This document shows, piece after piece, positions 18,534-27,756 of a DNA stretch of 64,000 nt. Location of the stretch: positions 1,054,001 to 1,118,000 of the forward strand of contig JADKJU010000002.1 of NCBI GenBank assembly GCA_016720855.1, in the 5' to 3' direction. The notes under the pieces were generated by a model. That model ran no database searches and was not told the DNA's origin. It saw nothing but the letters and a program-made list of their open reading frames with translations. This DNA is from Betaproteobacteria bacterium. GTDB taxonomy: Bacteria; Pseudomonadota; Gammaproteobacteria; Burkholderiales; Usitatibacteraceae. Position numbers and translations under genes: made by a program. Each line of letters starts with the position of its first letter. Positions within the stretch are counted from its first letter, which is position 1.

Positions 18534-19457
18534 TCAGTCGAGGTAGCGAAGCGTTGCGGTCGGCCGGCCGTCGCGAACGCCCGCGTGCAGCACGGAATAC
18601 TCCGGCACCTCGACCCACGAGGCCACGTCGCGCGTGAGCGGCTCGGAGGCGATGAGGATCGAATTGGCGGCCTCGGCGCCGCCGGTCATCTTCCACTCGC
18701 CATCGTGCAGGCCATAGTCACGGCCCAGCGTGTACCACAGGCTCAGGAAGCTGAGGTTCGCCTCGTGCAGGCGCGCCGGATCGTCGGTGGCATAGCGGCC
18801 GAAATCGAAGCAGTAGCGCACCGCCGCCACCTGCGTGCCGTCGGCGACGAAGAGGTTCACGGAAGAGGAATGGTCGATGCCCAGCTTCCCGCGCTCCTGG
18901 CGGATGATGGCCAGCGCCCGCGCGATGGCGTCGACCAGCTCGTCGCCCGCAGGAACGGCGAAGGGGTTGCGAAGCCCGGAGAGGATGAGCGCGTAGATCC
19001 ACTCGCTGTCGGTGGTGCCGCGGATGTAACGCGAGAGGACGGGGGGCACGTGGGCCGCCAGCGCGGGCTTGAGCTCGGCGAACCGGGCGAGGTCGCCGTT
19101 GTGCGCCATCGCGATCGGCGAACCGGGGAACTGGAACGGATGGACATTCGCGAGCGAAATGTCCACGGCCGTGCTGTAGGCCACGCCGCGCACGTGGGCG
19201 AGCACCGAGGAGGCCTCGACCTTTTCCGCGAGGCCCTTGAGGTTGCGGTCGAAGACGGGCAGCGCCGTCGAGGTGTAGGACCAGGGCCTGTCCGGCTCCC
19301 GGGACTGCCGGTCCCACGCGCGCAGGCCGAATCCCGCAAGGTTCAGCATGTGCAGCATCTTGGGCATGTAGCTCTGCCGCACCAGCGCGGAATCGGGCTG
19401 GTAGAGCAGGTCGTCCAGCAGGACGGGCTCGCCGAGGTAGAGGAGGGCGCGGCACAT
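18534..19457 (-). CDS. Class II glutamine amidotransferase
   Basis: 307 aa starting MCRALLYLG, where Cys2 becomes the N-terminal nucleophile after Met removal. Ntn-type glutaminase motifs follow: HVRGVAYS (residues about 87-94), AMAHNGDL (about 117-124) and RGTTDSEWIYAL. It resembles stand-alone YafJ/EgtC-like amidotransferases, which hydrolyse glutamine or γ-glutamyl bonds; the acceptor is unknown. The upstream in-frame ATG at 19475 was rejected because it would bury the catalytic Cys. It is divergent from the giant surface gene. Confidence 0.88.
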   Translation of the reverse strand: MCRALLYLGEPVLLDDLLYQPDSALVRQSYMPKMLHMLNLAGFGLRAWDRQSREPDRPWSYTSTALPVFDRNLKGLAEKVEASSVLAHVRGVAYSTAVDISLANVHPFQFPGSPIAMAHNGDLARFAELKPALAAHVPPVLSRYIRGTTDSEWIYALILSGLRNPFAVPAGDELVDAIARALAIIRQERGKLGIDHSSSVNLFVADGTQVAAVRYCFDFGRYATDDPARLHEANLSFLSLWYTLGRDYGLHDGEWKMTGGAEAANSILIASEPLTRDVASWVEVPEYSVLHAGVRDGRPTATLRYLD

Positions 19458-19564
19458 GATCCCCGATTCTGGCACAGGCGGGCGCCCGGCTTCGTTTGGC
19501 CCCGCCTTGCGAGGTCCGGTTCGAACGGGCGGCTGCCCCCGCTTGCGGGAATGTATGCCTATGT

Positions 19565-19595
19565 GTTAAGCTTGTACGGTTTAACAATTTACTAT
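19565..19595 (+). promoter_or_regulatory. AT-rich promoter-like island upstream of the giant surface gene
   Basis: In GC-rich surroundings, 19565-19600 is AT-rich. It holds a GTTAA…TTAAC inverted pair (19565-19569 / 19581-19585) and a possible -10 TACTAT at 19590. A -35-like TTAAGC lies 18 bases upstream. This is the only strong AT-rich patch in the 224-bp gap before ATG 19682. Assignment is tentative. Confidence 0.35.
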
Positions 19596-19681
19596 CATCA
19601 ATTTCTGAGTCGCTTGCCGCCAAGTCACCCACCCGGCCCGTTCGAAGGTCCGGGTTCCCCGTCGAAGCCTGAGGACAGCCC

Positions 19682-22600
19682 ATGAAGGCCCGTGATTTCT
19701 GTGCCCGCGTTTTCCTTGCCCTGACCTTGGGGGCGGCCGCGCTCGCCGTCCAGGGGGCGCCGACGGTATCCCTGTCGTCGCCCGCCGCCGGAGCCAAATT
19801 TGGCGCTCCGGCCACTGTCACGCTTACCGCGACGGCGACACCGGCTGCGGGCACGACGATCAGCAAAGTCGAGTTCTTCCGCGGCACGACGCTCATCGGC
19901 ACGGTCACCGCGTCTCCCTATACCTACATCTGGACCAACGCCGCCATCGGCAGCTATTCGCTGACGGCCAAGGCCACGGCGAGCGATACGTCGACGAAGA
20001 CTTCCACGGCGCGCTCGATCACGGTGAGCACCAACGTGCTGCCCACGGTGAGCATCACCGCCCCCGCGAACAACGCCACCTTCTCGGCACCGGCGGGCAT
20101 CACGATTTCCGCGAACGCGACCGATACCGATGGAACGATCGCGAAGGTCGAGTTCTTCAGCGGCACGACGCTTCTCAACACCGACACGGCTTCGCCCTAT
20201 TCCTTCGCCTGGGCCGGCGTCGCGGCGGGGACGTACTCCCTTACCGTCAAGGCCACCGACAACTCCGGCGGCGTGAAGACATCGACTGCCGTTGCCGTGA
20301 CGGTGACGAATCCCGCGCCGCCGACCGTCAGCCTCACCGCGCCTGCCAACAACGCCACGTTCGCGGCCATCGCGAGCGTCACCATTTCGGCGACGGCGAC
20401 GGCCGCCACGGGGGCCACGATCAACAAGGTGGAGTTCTTCAACGGCTCGACGCTGCTGAACGCCGACACGACTTCGCCCTACTCCTACGCGTGGACCGGC
20501 GTCACCGGGGGAACGTACACCCTTACCGCCAAGGCCACCGACAGCAGGGGCCTCACCACGGTCTCCGCGCCGAGAACCATCACCGTCACCGCGCCGCCGC
20601 CGCCCACGGTGAGCCTTGCTTCCCCCGCGAACAACGCGACGTTTTCGCCGCCGGCCAGCATATCGCTCGCGGCCACGGCGACGCCGGGAAGCGGCGCCAC
20701 GATCAGCAAGGTCGAGTTCTTCAACGGCGCGACGCTGCTGAACACCGACACGACTTCGCCCTACGCCTACACGTGGACCGGGGTCGCCGCGGGCAACTAC
20801 ACGCTGACCGCCAGGGCCACGGACAACAAGGGCTCCGCAACCACCTCGGCACCGGTGGCCGTGGTCGTGTCGGTGCCTCATCAGCCGCCGACGGTCTCCA
20901 TCACGTCACCCACCACGGGTGCCCCATATACGGCGCCCGCAGCAGTACCCATCGCCGCCACGGCCAGTGCTGCCGCGCCAGCCACGATAAGCCGGGTGGA
21001 GTTCTATCAGGGGGCGACGTTGCTGGGAACTGCGCCCACGCCGCCATTCACCTTCAACTGGACCAGCGTGCCTTCGGGCGGCTATTCGATAACGGCCAAG
21101 GCGATCGACAGCACCGGAGCCTCCTCCGTTTCGATACCGGCGTTCGCCTCCGTCGACGGCGCCGACAGTTGCGCGACCGCGCCGCCGCTCAGCGCGGCTG
21201 AAACTGCCACCAAGCTCGCGTTGCTGGACAAGCTGCCGATGACGTTCGAGGCGAACGCGGGGCAGGCCCATGCGGACGTGCGCTTCCAGGTGCGCGGGCT
21301 CGGGTACCAGCTCTTCCTCACGCCATCGGAGAGCGTCCTCGCGCTGCAGCGCATCGAGCACGAGAAATCACTTCCGGGGGCACGGATTGCGAAGATCTCC
21401 CGCGCCGAAAGCGTTGCCGTGCGCATGCGCTTCCTCGGCGCCAATCCCCGACCTGCCGTCGTGGGGCTCGAGCCGGCAGGCAATCGCAGCAACTACCTCG
21501 TCGGCCGCGATCCGGCGTCGTGGCGCACCAACGTGCCGCATTTCGCCAAGGTGCGCTACGAAGGCCTCTATCGCGGCATCGACCAGGTGTTCTACGGCAC
21601 CCAGGGTCACCTCGAGTACGACCTCATCGTGGCGCCGGGGGCGAACCCGCGGGCCATCCGCTTCGCCCTCGAAGGGGCGGAACGGGTTTCCCTTGATCGT
21701 GACGGCGACCTGATCCTCGAGACACCCCTCGGCAATCTCGTCCAGAAGAAGCCCGTCGCCTACCAGGACTTCGACGGCGAGCGTCGCCCGGTGGAAGCGC
21801 GCTACAAGCTCGCCGGCAACCAGGTGTCCTTCGCGGTCGGCAAGTACGACCCGCGGCACGCGCTGGTGATCGACCCCGTCCTCGTCTATTCGACCTTCGC
21901 GGGCGGCACCGACAACGGTTCCGGCGCGAACGCCATTGCGCTCAGCCGCTGCGGCGAGGCATTCATCGCCGGCTGGACCTACGCGACGGATTTCCCGACC
22001 ACCGCGGGCGCGCTTCGCCGCGCGGCCATCACCGAGGGCCAGATGGGCTTCGTCTCGAAGCTCAACCAGGCCGGAACCGCGCTGCTCTACTCGACCTACC
22101 TCACCGGCACCATCGTCGATCTCGGCGACGGCTTTCCCTACTCCCAGAACACGGAGGCCACGGCCATCGCGGTGGATGCGTCGGGGCATGCCTTCGTCGC
22201 GGGCACCACCAATGCCACGGACTTCCCGACGACGCCGGGAAGCTGGAACGTCGTGCCCGTCTATCCCGGCTCGCCGGGCGGGTTCACGGCAAAGCTCAAT
22301 ACGGACGGCACCGGGTTCGTGTACTCGACCCATGTTCCCGTGGGCCTGGAGGCCATCGCAGTGGATTCAGCCGGAAGCGCCTACATAACGGGCGGCCGTA
22401 TTGTGTGGAAGCTCGACGCGGCCGGCGCGTCGACGACCTACGAATTCCTGGTCGGCGGTTCGGGGTATTCGCCGTCCGACGAAGCACAGGCAATCGCGGT
22501 CGATGCCTCCGGCAACGCCTATGTGGCCGGGATCACTTATTCCAGCGACCTGCCCGTCACCGCAGGCGCGTTCCAGACGACACGCCCCAATCCCTCGGAG

Positions 22601-25330
22601 ACGAGCCGCACCACCGGGTTCGTGAGCAAGATCAATCCGGGCGGCACCGCGCTCGTCTACGGCACCTACCTCGGCACGGCGGGGCTCACCTATCCCTTCG
22701 GCCTCGCGGTCGATGCGGCCGGGAATGCCTATGTCACCGGCATGGTGACCGACAAGACGGCGATCCCGAACTTCACTGCGCCATTCACGTCGTTCAACAA
22801 CAACGTGAACCTTCCCGGCAACCTGCACGCGTTCATCGCCCGGTTGAACGCGAGCGGGGGAAGCCTGGGCTACTTCTCGCGCATCGGCGGCGGCAACTGC
22901 AATACGGTCAACTGCACCGCCGCCGATACCCGTGGCCTGGCGATCGCGGTGGACCCGGCCGGCAGCGCGTGGATTGCCGGAACCACGACATCGAACCAGA
23001 TTCCGCTCGTGAAACCGCTGCAATCCACGTTCTCGGGCAGCAGCCTGAGCGGCGCCGATCTCTTCGCGGCCAAGCTCACGCCGGGCGGAACGTCGCTCGC
23101 CTTCTCGACATTGCTGGGCGGGGAAACCACCGCGGCCCCCCCGCTCAACGGTCCCGGGAGCCCCCTCGCGACCGGCATCGCGATCGATTCCATCGGCTCC
23201 GCCTACGTGACGGGGATGACGAACAAGTCGGACTTCCCGACGACGGCGGGGGCTTTCCAGGCGACGCTTGGCTCAACGGCGGGCATCAGCGCGTTCGTCA
23301 CCAAGATCAATGAAACGAAGGACACGACGACCCTGCTCGCCGTCGCGCCGAATCCCGGCGCCGTGGGCGCCGCGACGACGATGACCGCGACCGTCACGGG
23401 CAATGCGCCCACGGGCACGGTCACCTTCCGCGACGGCGCGTCGACGCTCGGCACGGGCGCGGTCAGCGGCACCACCGCGCAGCTCGTCACATCCACGCTC
23501 GCGGGCGGCGCGCACTCGCTCACCGCCTCGTACGCGGGCGATGCGCACAACAACCCGAGCGCCTCGGAGGCCGTCGTGCTGAGCCTCACCGATCCGCTCA
23601 CGCCGCCCACGCTCGGCATGTCGGGAATTGCCGACGGCGCCGCCTTCGTCACCAATTCCGGAAACACCTGGACGAGCGGCACCGTCACCGTGAACGCGAA
23701 CGCCGCGCCCGGCAACACACTTACGCGGGTGACGATCTACCTCGGCGGCAGTTACGTCTATTGGAACGTCGCCAGCCCCACGGCCTACCAGGTCTGGAAC
23801 CTGCCGGCCCTGGCCCCGGGCGTCTACACGATCTTCGCCACCACGCAGGACAACCAGGGCCACACCACGACCACGCCGGCAGTGCGCTTCGTCGTGAATG
23901 GCTCGAGTGCCACCCCGCCCACGGGCGTGGCGATCACCGCGCCGCTCACCGGGGCGAGCTTCATCTCGCCCGAGACCGTTTCGATGACGGCCACCGCCTC
24001 GCCCGCCTCCGGCAAGACGATTTCGAGCGTGAGCTTCTACGCGGGGGCGAACGTGGTGGCGGTGGCGAATGCCAGCCCGTACACGGCCCCGTGGACGAAC
24101 ACGCAGCCGGGGGCCTACTCGCTCATGGCGCTCGCCACCGACAGCGCGGGGGGCCTCACGCTCTCCGCTCCTGTCTCGGTGACGGTGAGTGCGCCGCAGC
24201 CGCCCGTGGTTTCGATCACCACGCCTGCGGACGGCGCCACCTTCACCTCGCCCGCCACCATCGCGCTCGCCGCCACCGCCACGGCCGCGGGGACGGCGAC
24301 GATCGCGAAGGTGGAGTACTTCAATGGCGCGGCACTCGTGGGATCCGCGAATGCCGCACCCTTCGCCTTCACCTGGACCAACGTGGCGGCCGGCACCTAC
24401 GCGATCACCGCCAAGGCGACGGACAGCCGAGCGGCCACGGCCACCTCCGCCCCGGTGAGCTTGACGGTGGCCGCCGGTCCCCCGCCTCCGCCGGCACTTG
24501 CCATTGCGGCCGCGCCGGGCCTGGACGGCTCGACGGTGAACGAGAAGACGATGCTGGTGAACGGCACCATCACCGCTCCTGCCAACTCCGGGGTGACGGT
24601 GAACGGGATGCTCGCGACCGTGGGCACGGCAGGGGAGTTTGCCCTGAACGAGGTGCCCTTGAGTGCGGGGGCCAATACGATCACGCTCACGGTGACCACG
24701 CAGGACGGGGACACGGCGAGCCAGGTGATCACCATCAACAGCAGTGGCGCTACGGCACCCTTTTCCGTGAACGTGGACGAGCCCGACGGGATTGCGCCGC
24801 ATACGGTGACGTTGTCCGTGAGCGGAGGGGGCACTCCGGTGGCCACGATCGAGTTCGACGTGGACGGCAACGGGACGGTGGATCTCACCACAACCGGTAT
24901 TCCGCCTGCGGGGGTGCAGGCGACCTACAGCACGGCCGGGACGGTGAGGCCGAGGATCACGTTCAAGGATGCCTCCGGCACTGTGATCTACACGACCACG
25001 AAGCAGGTGCACATCGTGGACCCGGCGGACAAGTACGATCTGGTGAAGGGCGCATTCTCGGACATGGTCAACCGGCTCAAGGCGGGAACCAACGCCACGG
25101 CGCTCAATCTCTTCTTCGGACATGCCAAGGCGACCTACCAGGATGTCTTCGATAAGCTCGGCACTGACTTGCCGTCGATCGCCAACCAACTGGGAAGCGT
25201 CAAGAGTATTTCGTTCTCCCATTCCCGGGCAGAGTTGATCCTCTCCCGCGACGCGAATGCAAGCACCTCCGTGTTCCCGGTCTACCTGATGCGCGGGGAA
25301 GACGGGATCTGGAGAATCGAGTCGATGTAA
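19682..25330 (+). CDS. Giant secreted Ig-like / SBBP propeller surface protein (unit 1)
   Basis: 1882 aa. A signal peptide (cleavage near AVQGA) is followed by five Ig-like domains of about 95 aa (residues 26-500; each TVSLxxPANNATF … KVEFFNG … PYSYAWTG … YTLTAKATD). A DUF7948-like block follows (about 506-735, FEANAGQAHADVRF), then SBBP β-propeller repeats (about 740-1209, AFIAGWTYATDFPTTAGA). Next are a Big_3-type Ig (about 1213-1306), three more Ig domains, a glucodextranase-like β domain (about 1602-1689) and a PKD-like domain with VDGNGTVD. The last 100 residues look NTF2-like and end DGIWRIESM. TGAGGA precedes the ATG. It is probably an adhesin or surface scaffold. Only this copy of the family has a head and signal peptide. 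Confidence 0.88.
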   Translation: MKARDFCARVFLALTLGAAALAVQGAPTVSLSSPAAGAKFGAPATVTLTATATPAAGTTISKVEFFRGTTLIGTVTASPYTYIWTNAAIGSYSLTAKATASDTSTKTSTARSITVSTNVLPTVSITAPANNATFSAPAGITISANATDTDGTIAKVEFFSGTTLLNTDTASPYSFAWAGVAAGTYSLTVKATDNSGGVKTSTAVAVTVTNPAPPTVSLTAPANNATFAAIASVTISATATAATGATINKVEFFNGSTLLNADTTSPYSYAWTGVTGGTYTLTAKATDSRGLTTVSAPRTITVTAPPPPTVSLASPANNATFSPPASISLAATATPGSGATISKVEFFNGATLLNTDTTSPYAYTWTGVAAGNYTLTARATDNKGSATTSAPVAVVVSVPHQPPTVSITSPTTGAPYTAPAAVPIAATASAAAPATISRVEFYQGATLLGTAPTPPFTFNWTSVPSGGYSITAKAIDSTGASSVSIPAFASVDGADSCATAPPLSAAETATKLALLDKLPMTFEANAGQAHADVRFQVRGLGYQLFLTPSESVLALQRIEHEKSLPGARIAKISRAESVAVRMRFLGANPRPAVVGLEPAGNRSNYLVGRDPASWRTNVPHFAKVRYEGLYRGIDQVFYGTQGHLEYDLIVAPGANPRAIRFALEGAERVSLDRDGDLILETPLGNLVQKKPVAYQDFDGERRPVEARYKLAGNQVSFAVGKYDPRHALVIDPVLVYSTFAGGTDNGSGANAIALSRCGEAFIAGWTYATDFPTTAGALRRAAITEGQMGFVSKLNQAGTALLYSTYLTGTIVDLGDGFPYSQNTEATAIAVDASGHAFVAGTTNATDFPTTPGSWNVVPVYPGSPGGFTAKLNTDGTGFVYSTHVPVGLEAIAVDSAGSAYITGGRIVWKLDAAGASTTYEFLVGGSGYSPSDEAQAIAVDASGNAYVAGITYSSDLPVTAGAFQTTRPNPSETSRTTGFVSKINPGGTALVYGTYLGTAGLTYPFGLAVDAAGNAYVTGMVTDKTAIPNFTAPFTSFNNNVNLPGNLHAFIARLNASGGSLGYFSRIGGGNCNTVNCTAADTRGLAIAVDPAGSAWIAGTTTSNQIPLVKPLQSTFSGSSLSGADLFAAKLTPGGTSLAFSTLLGGETTAAPPLNGPGSPLATGIAIDSIGSAYVTGMTNKSDFPTTAGAFQATLGSTAGISAFVTKINETKDTTTLLAVAPNPGAVGAATTMTATVTGNAPTGTVTFRDGASTLGTGAVSGTTAQLVTSTLAGGAHSLTASYAGDAHNNPSASEAVVLSLTDPLTPPTLGMSGIADGAAFVTNSGNTWTSGTVTVNANAAPGNTLTRVTIYLGGSYVYWNVASPTAYQVWNLPALAPGVYTIFATTQDNQGHTTTTPAVRFVVNGSSATPPTGVAITAPLTGASFISPETVSMTATASPASGKTISSVSFYAGANVVAVANASPYTAPWTNTQPGAYSLMALATDSAGGLTLSAPVSVTVSAPQPPVVSITTPADGATFTSPATIALAATATAAGTATIAKVEYFNGAALVGSANAAPFAFTWTNVAAGTYAITAKATDSRAATATSAPVSLTVAAGPPPPPALAIAAAPGLDGSTVNEKTMLVNGTITAPANSGVTVNGMLATVGTAGEFALNEVPLSAGANTITLTVTTQDGDTASQVITINSSGATAPFSVNVDEPDGIAPHTVTLSVSGGGTPVATIEFDVDGNGTVDLTTTGIPPAGVQATYSTAGTVRPRITFKDASGTVIYTTTKQVHIVDPADKYDLVKGAFSDMVNRLKAGTNATALNLFFGHAKATYQDVFDKLGTDLPSIANQLGSVKSISFSHSRAELILSRDANASTSVFPVYLMRGEDGIWRIESM

Positions 25331-25900
25331 TTCGGCGCGCGCGCGAGCCATCAAAAAGGAATCAGATCATGAAGCTGCACAGAATCTTGTCCTGCCTGGC
25401 CGTCCTGCTGGCCGCCTCAATTGCCCTTGCCGGCGATGCGAGAGCCAGCGGGGGATCACCTCTTTCCTTCGGCAAACCCGATTTCGAACTCACCGGAACG
25501 GTATATGACACCACGACGAAGCAGCCGATCGAGGGCGCCTACGTGGTCGCGCTGTACTACAAGAGCATCGTCGGACCGGCGGCCATGGACATCTGGTGCG
25601 TGAAGACGCGTGGGATGTACACGGGAAAGGACGGGACATTCCACTTCCCGGTGGAGAAGCTGGACGGCGACAGCCCGCTTTCCGTGAACGCGATCAAGCC
25701 TGGTTACTACAGTGACAGGCCCGTAGTGCCCTCGCCGGAGGTGAGAAAGAAGCAGGGGCGCGAGGCCTACACGGGGCGCGATCTACCCTTGATTCCGCAA
25801 AACCCCGCCAAGCCGGAATATCGCTTCGGATCGGGGGACGTGTACTGCAATCACGCCGAGACGAAGCAGGATGCGGCGGCGGGGGTCGAGTTCCTCAAGA
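24005..25900 (+). repeat. 1.9-kb direct repeat, copy in unit 1
   Basis: Near-identical to 43577-45471. The offset is 19572 bases up to about 44330 and 19571 after it, the change being a one-base deletion in the second copy. It covers the 3' third of the Ig gene and most of the small secreted gene. Shorter versions occur at 29938-30660 and 38476-39930. Confidence 0.9.
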
Positions 25901-26037
25901 TCGAGTTGAGCGAGTGCGTGCGACTCAATGCGGACAAGCAGAGCATAAGAGCGGTTGAGGGAATGATTCGAGATCTTGAATCGCGCCCCGAGGTGGCACC
26001 GGCCAAGCCCTCGCCGAGGGTGGAAACAGTCAAGTGA
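25369..26037 (+). CDS. Small secreted transthyretin/carboxypeptidase-regulatory-like protein (unit 1)
   Basis: 222 aa. A signal peptide (ASIALAGDARA|SGG) leads to a single β-sandwich-like region: FELTGTVYDTTTKQPIEGAY, then TGKDGTFHFPVEKLDG. This is the pattern of carboxypeptidase-regulatory/transthyretin-like domains, which are usually accessory or substrate-binding modules. Two Cys (WCVKTRG, YCNHAET) could pair after export. It lies 38 bp after the giant gene and 59 bp before the enzyme gene, an order kept in all four units, so the three products probably act together at the surface. Copy 4 is almost identical. Confidence 0.8.
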   Translation: MKLHRILSCLAVLLAASIALAGDARASGGSPLSFGKPDFELTGTVYDTTTKQPIEGAYVVALYYKSIVGPAAMDIWCVKTRGMYTGKDGTFHFPVEKLDGDSPLSVNAIKPGYYSDRPVVPSPEVRKKQGREAYTGRDLPLIPQNPAKPEYRFGSGDVYCNHAETKQDAAAGVEFLKIELSECVRLNADKQSIRAVEGMIRDLESRPEVAPAKPSPRVETVK

Positions 26038-26599
26038 AGCTCTTGGCGGCCATGCCAGGACGTATTCCCGTGATCATTCACCAGAGACAGACTGACATGA
26101 ACAAGATAAGAGTGCTTTCGCTGGTTGTTCTTGAGATTGCTTGCGTCGCTGCGGGGCAAGTCGCATATGCATTTGATCAACACACCCATGGCGCAATGAC
26201 ATCGGAGGCTATGGCGAGTTCGAGTTTCACGCGGGATCCCAATGCAAGCATTGTGCTGAAGCGACTCGGGTTGTTCGACTTTACGCCGGACTTTGCGGGT
26301 CGCTATCCCGGCCTTGGAACTAGATACATCGACATGGGAGCCGACGTTCGGGCACGCGACAGCCTTTCAATCGAGGCTGAAATGATACGAACGCTGTCAT
26401 TTAAGAACATCACGCAACTCACTATCCCCGATCAGTTTACGATCACAGGCTGGTTCATGCGCGGGGCGATTCGTGAGGACGACAACACGCTGGAAACACC
26501 TGGTGGAGACGAACCCGGTGGAATCTTTGATCGAGTCTTCGGTCACTTCTTCGATCCCCAGATCGACCGTGGACTGGAATTCCCCCGCTTCTCCGGACA

Positions 26600-27460
26600 C
26601 TACGCTAAGCCCGCATGAGTACGTTCGAACTCCATCGGGCTGACCTGCCCAAGCGTCGAATGTCGGCGCCGGGAATTGTAGAACACTTCGATGTAGTCGA
26701 AGATGTCGGCGCGCGCGACTTCGCGCGTGGCGTACGTCCTGCGATAGACACGTTCCTTTTGAGCGAGGCGAAGAAGCCTCGACCGCGGAGTTGTCCCAAC
26801 AGTCGCCGCGCTTGCTCATGCTGCAGGTGATGCCCTCGGCCGACAGCAGGCGCTGGAAGTCCTCGCTGGTGTATTGGCTGCCCTGGTCGGAATGGTGCAA
26901 AAGCTCCGAAGGTTTGCCGCGTCGCCACAGCGCCATTATCAACGCGTCCAGCACCAGTTGCGCGGTCATGGTGGGTTGCATAGACCAGCCGACCACGCGC
27001 CGGCTGAACAGATCCACCACAACGGCCAGGAACAACCAGCCTCGCCCGTCCAGATGTAGTGAAATCGGCTGCCCACTTCCGGTTCGGGCAGCAGCGGCGA
27101 AGTCTCGCTCCAACACGTTCGGTGCGATGCTGTGTTCCGGACGCAATCCAATGTCGGTAGGCATGCGCCGCGGCTTGGGCTGCGCGCTCATGCCAGCCCC
27201 TCGCATCAGTCGCGCCACCGATTCTCGCTGCAGGATTGGCCTGCGACGACCATGTCCTTCCAGACCCGCGGCGAGCCGTAGGTCTGGTGACCAGGCGAAG
27301 CTTTCCCGGATCAGCACCAGCAAGCCCGCGTTGGCGATCGAGCGCACGCTCGGCGAGCGTCCAAGCCACTCGTAGAACCCACTCGACGACACCTCGAGCA
27401 AGCGGCACATCATCCGGGTCGGCCACACCGGCCGATAGCGGGCTACAAACACATACCTCA
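26600..27460 (-). pseudogene. IS3-family OrfB transposase (DDE), frameshifted
   Basis: It begins VRYVFVARYRPVWPTRMMCRLL and shows DFS/DLFSRRVVGWSM, HHSDQGSQYTSEDF and GDCWDNSAVE, the usual rve DDE blocks. The frame breaks after SAVE (about 26775) and again near the end, where FERTHAGLA resumes before the natural stop at 26600. In intact IS3 elements OrfB is made as an OrfAB fusion by -1 frameshifting. The extra breaks here are decay or sequence error. Confidence 0.85.
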
Positions 27461-27756
27461 CGTTGGTTCCTTCGCGAAGTAGCCCAGCGCTTTTTTTAGA
27501 ATGTCGCGCTCCATTCGAACTTTCGCCAACTCTCGCCGAAGCTGCTCGTTCTCCAGCTGCTGCGCAGCCTTCAACGGCAATGCCCGGTCCTTCTCGTATC
27601 GACCTGCCGCGAAGTTGTCCACCCACCCCTTCAGGACCGAACGCTCCACGCCAAGCTCAGCGCAACCGCCGACACCGATCGTCCAGGTTGCTGTGTGAGT
27701 TTCACTCCCTCGCGCTTGAACTCGGCCGTAAACTTCCGTCTTTGCTTCGTTGCCAT
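27458..27756 (-). pseudogene. IS3-family OrfA, frameshifted
   Basis: Reads MATKQRRKFTAEFKREGVKL from ATG 27756, a typical helix-turn-helix OrfA start. One base is missing after SVSAVA (about 27665). The other frame continues ELGVERSVLKGWVDNF and the leucine-zipper-like ENEQLRRELAKVRMERDILKKA. It binds the IS ends in intact relatives. Confidence 0.8.

Noticed and set aside
20040..21150. Regular repeats in the giant gene resembling an array
   Set aside because: They are about 280-bp Ig-domain coding repeats with diverged sequence, not CRISPR repeats and spacers.
23273..25354. 693-codon minus-strand frame across the giant Ig gene, with equivalents at 29912-30919 and 38833-40365
   Set aside because: Arg/Gly/His-rich antisense shadow repeated wherever the Ig DNA is repeated. 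No protein-like domains.
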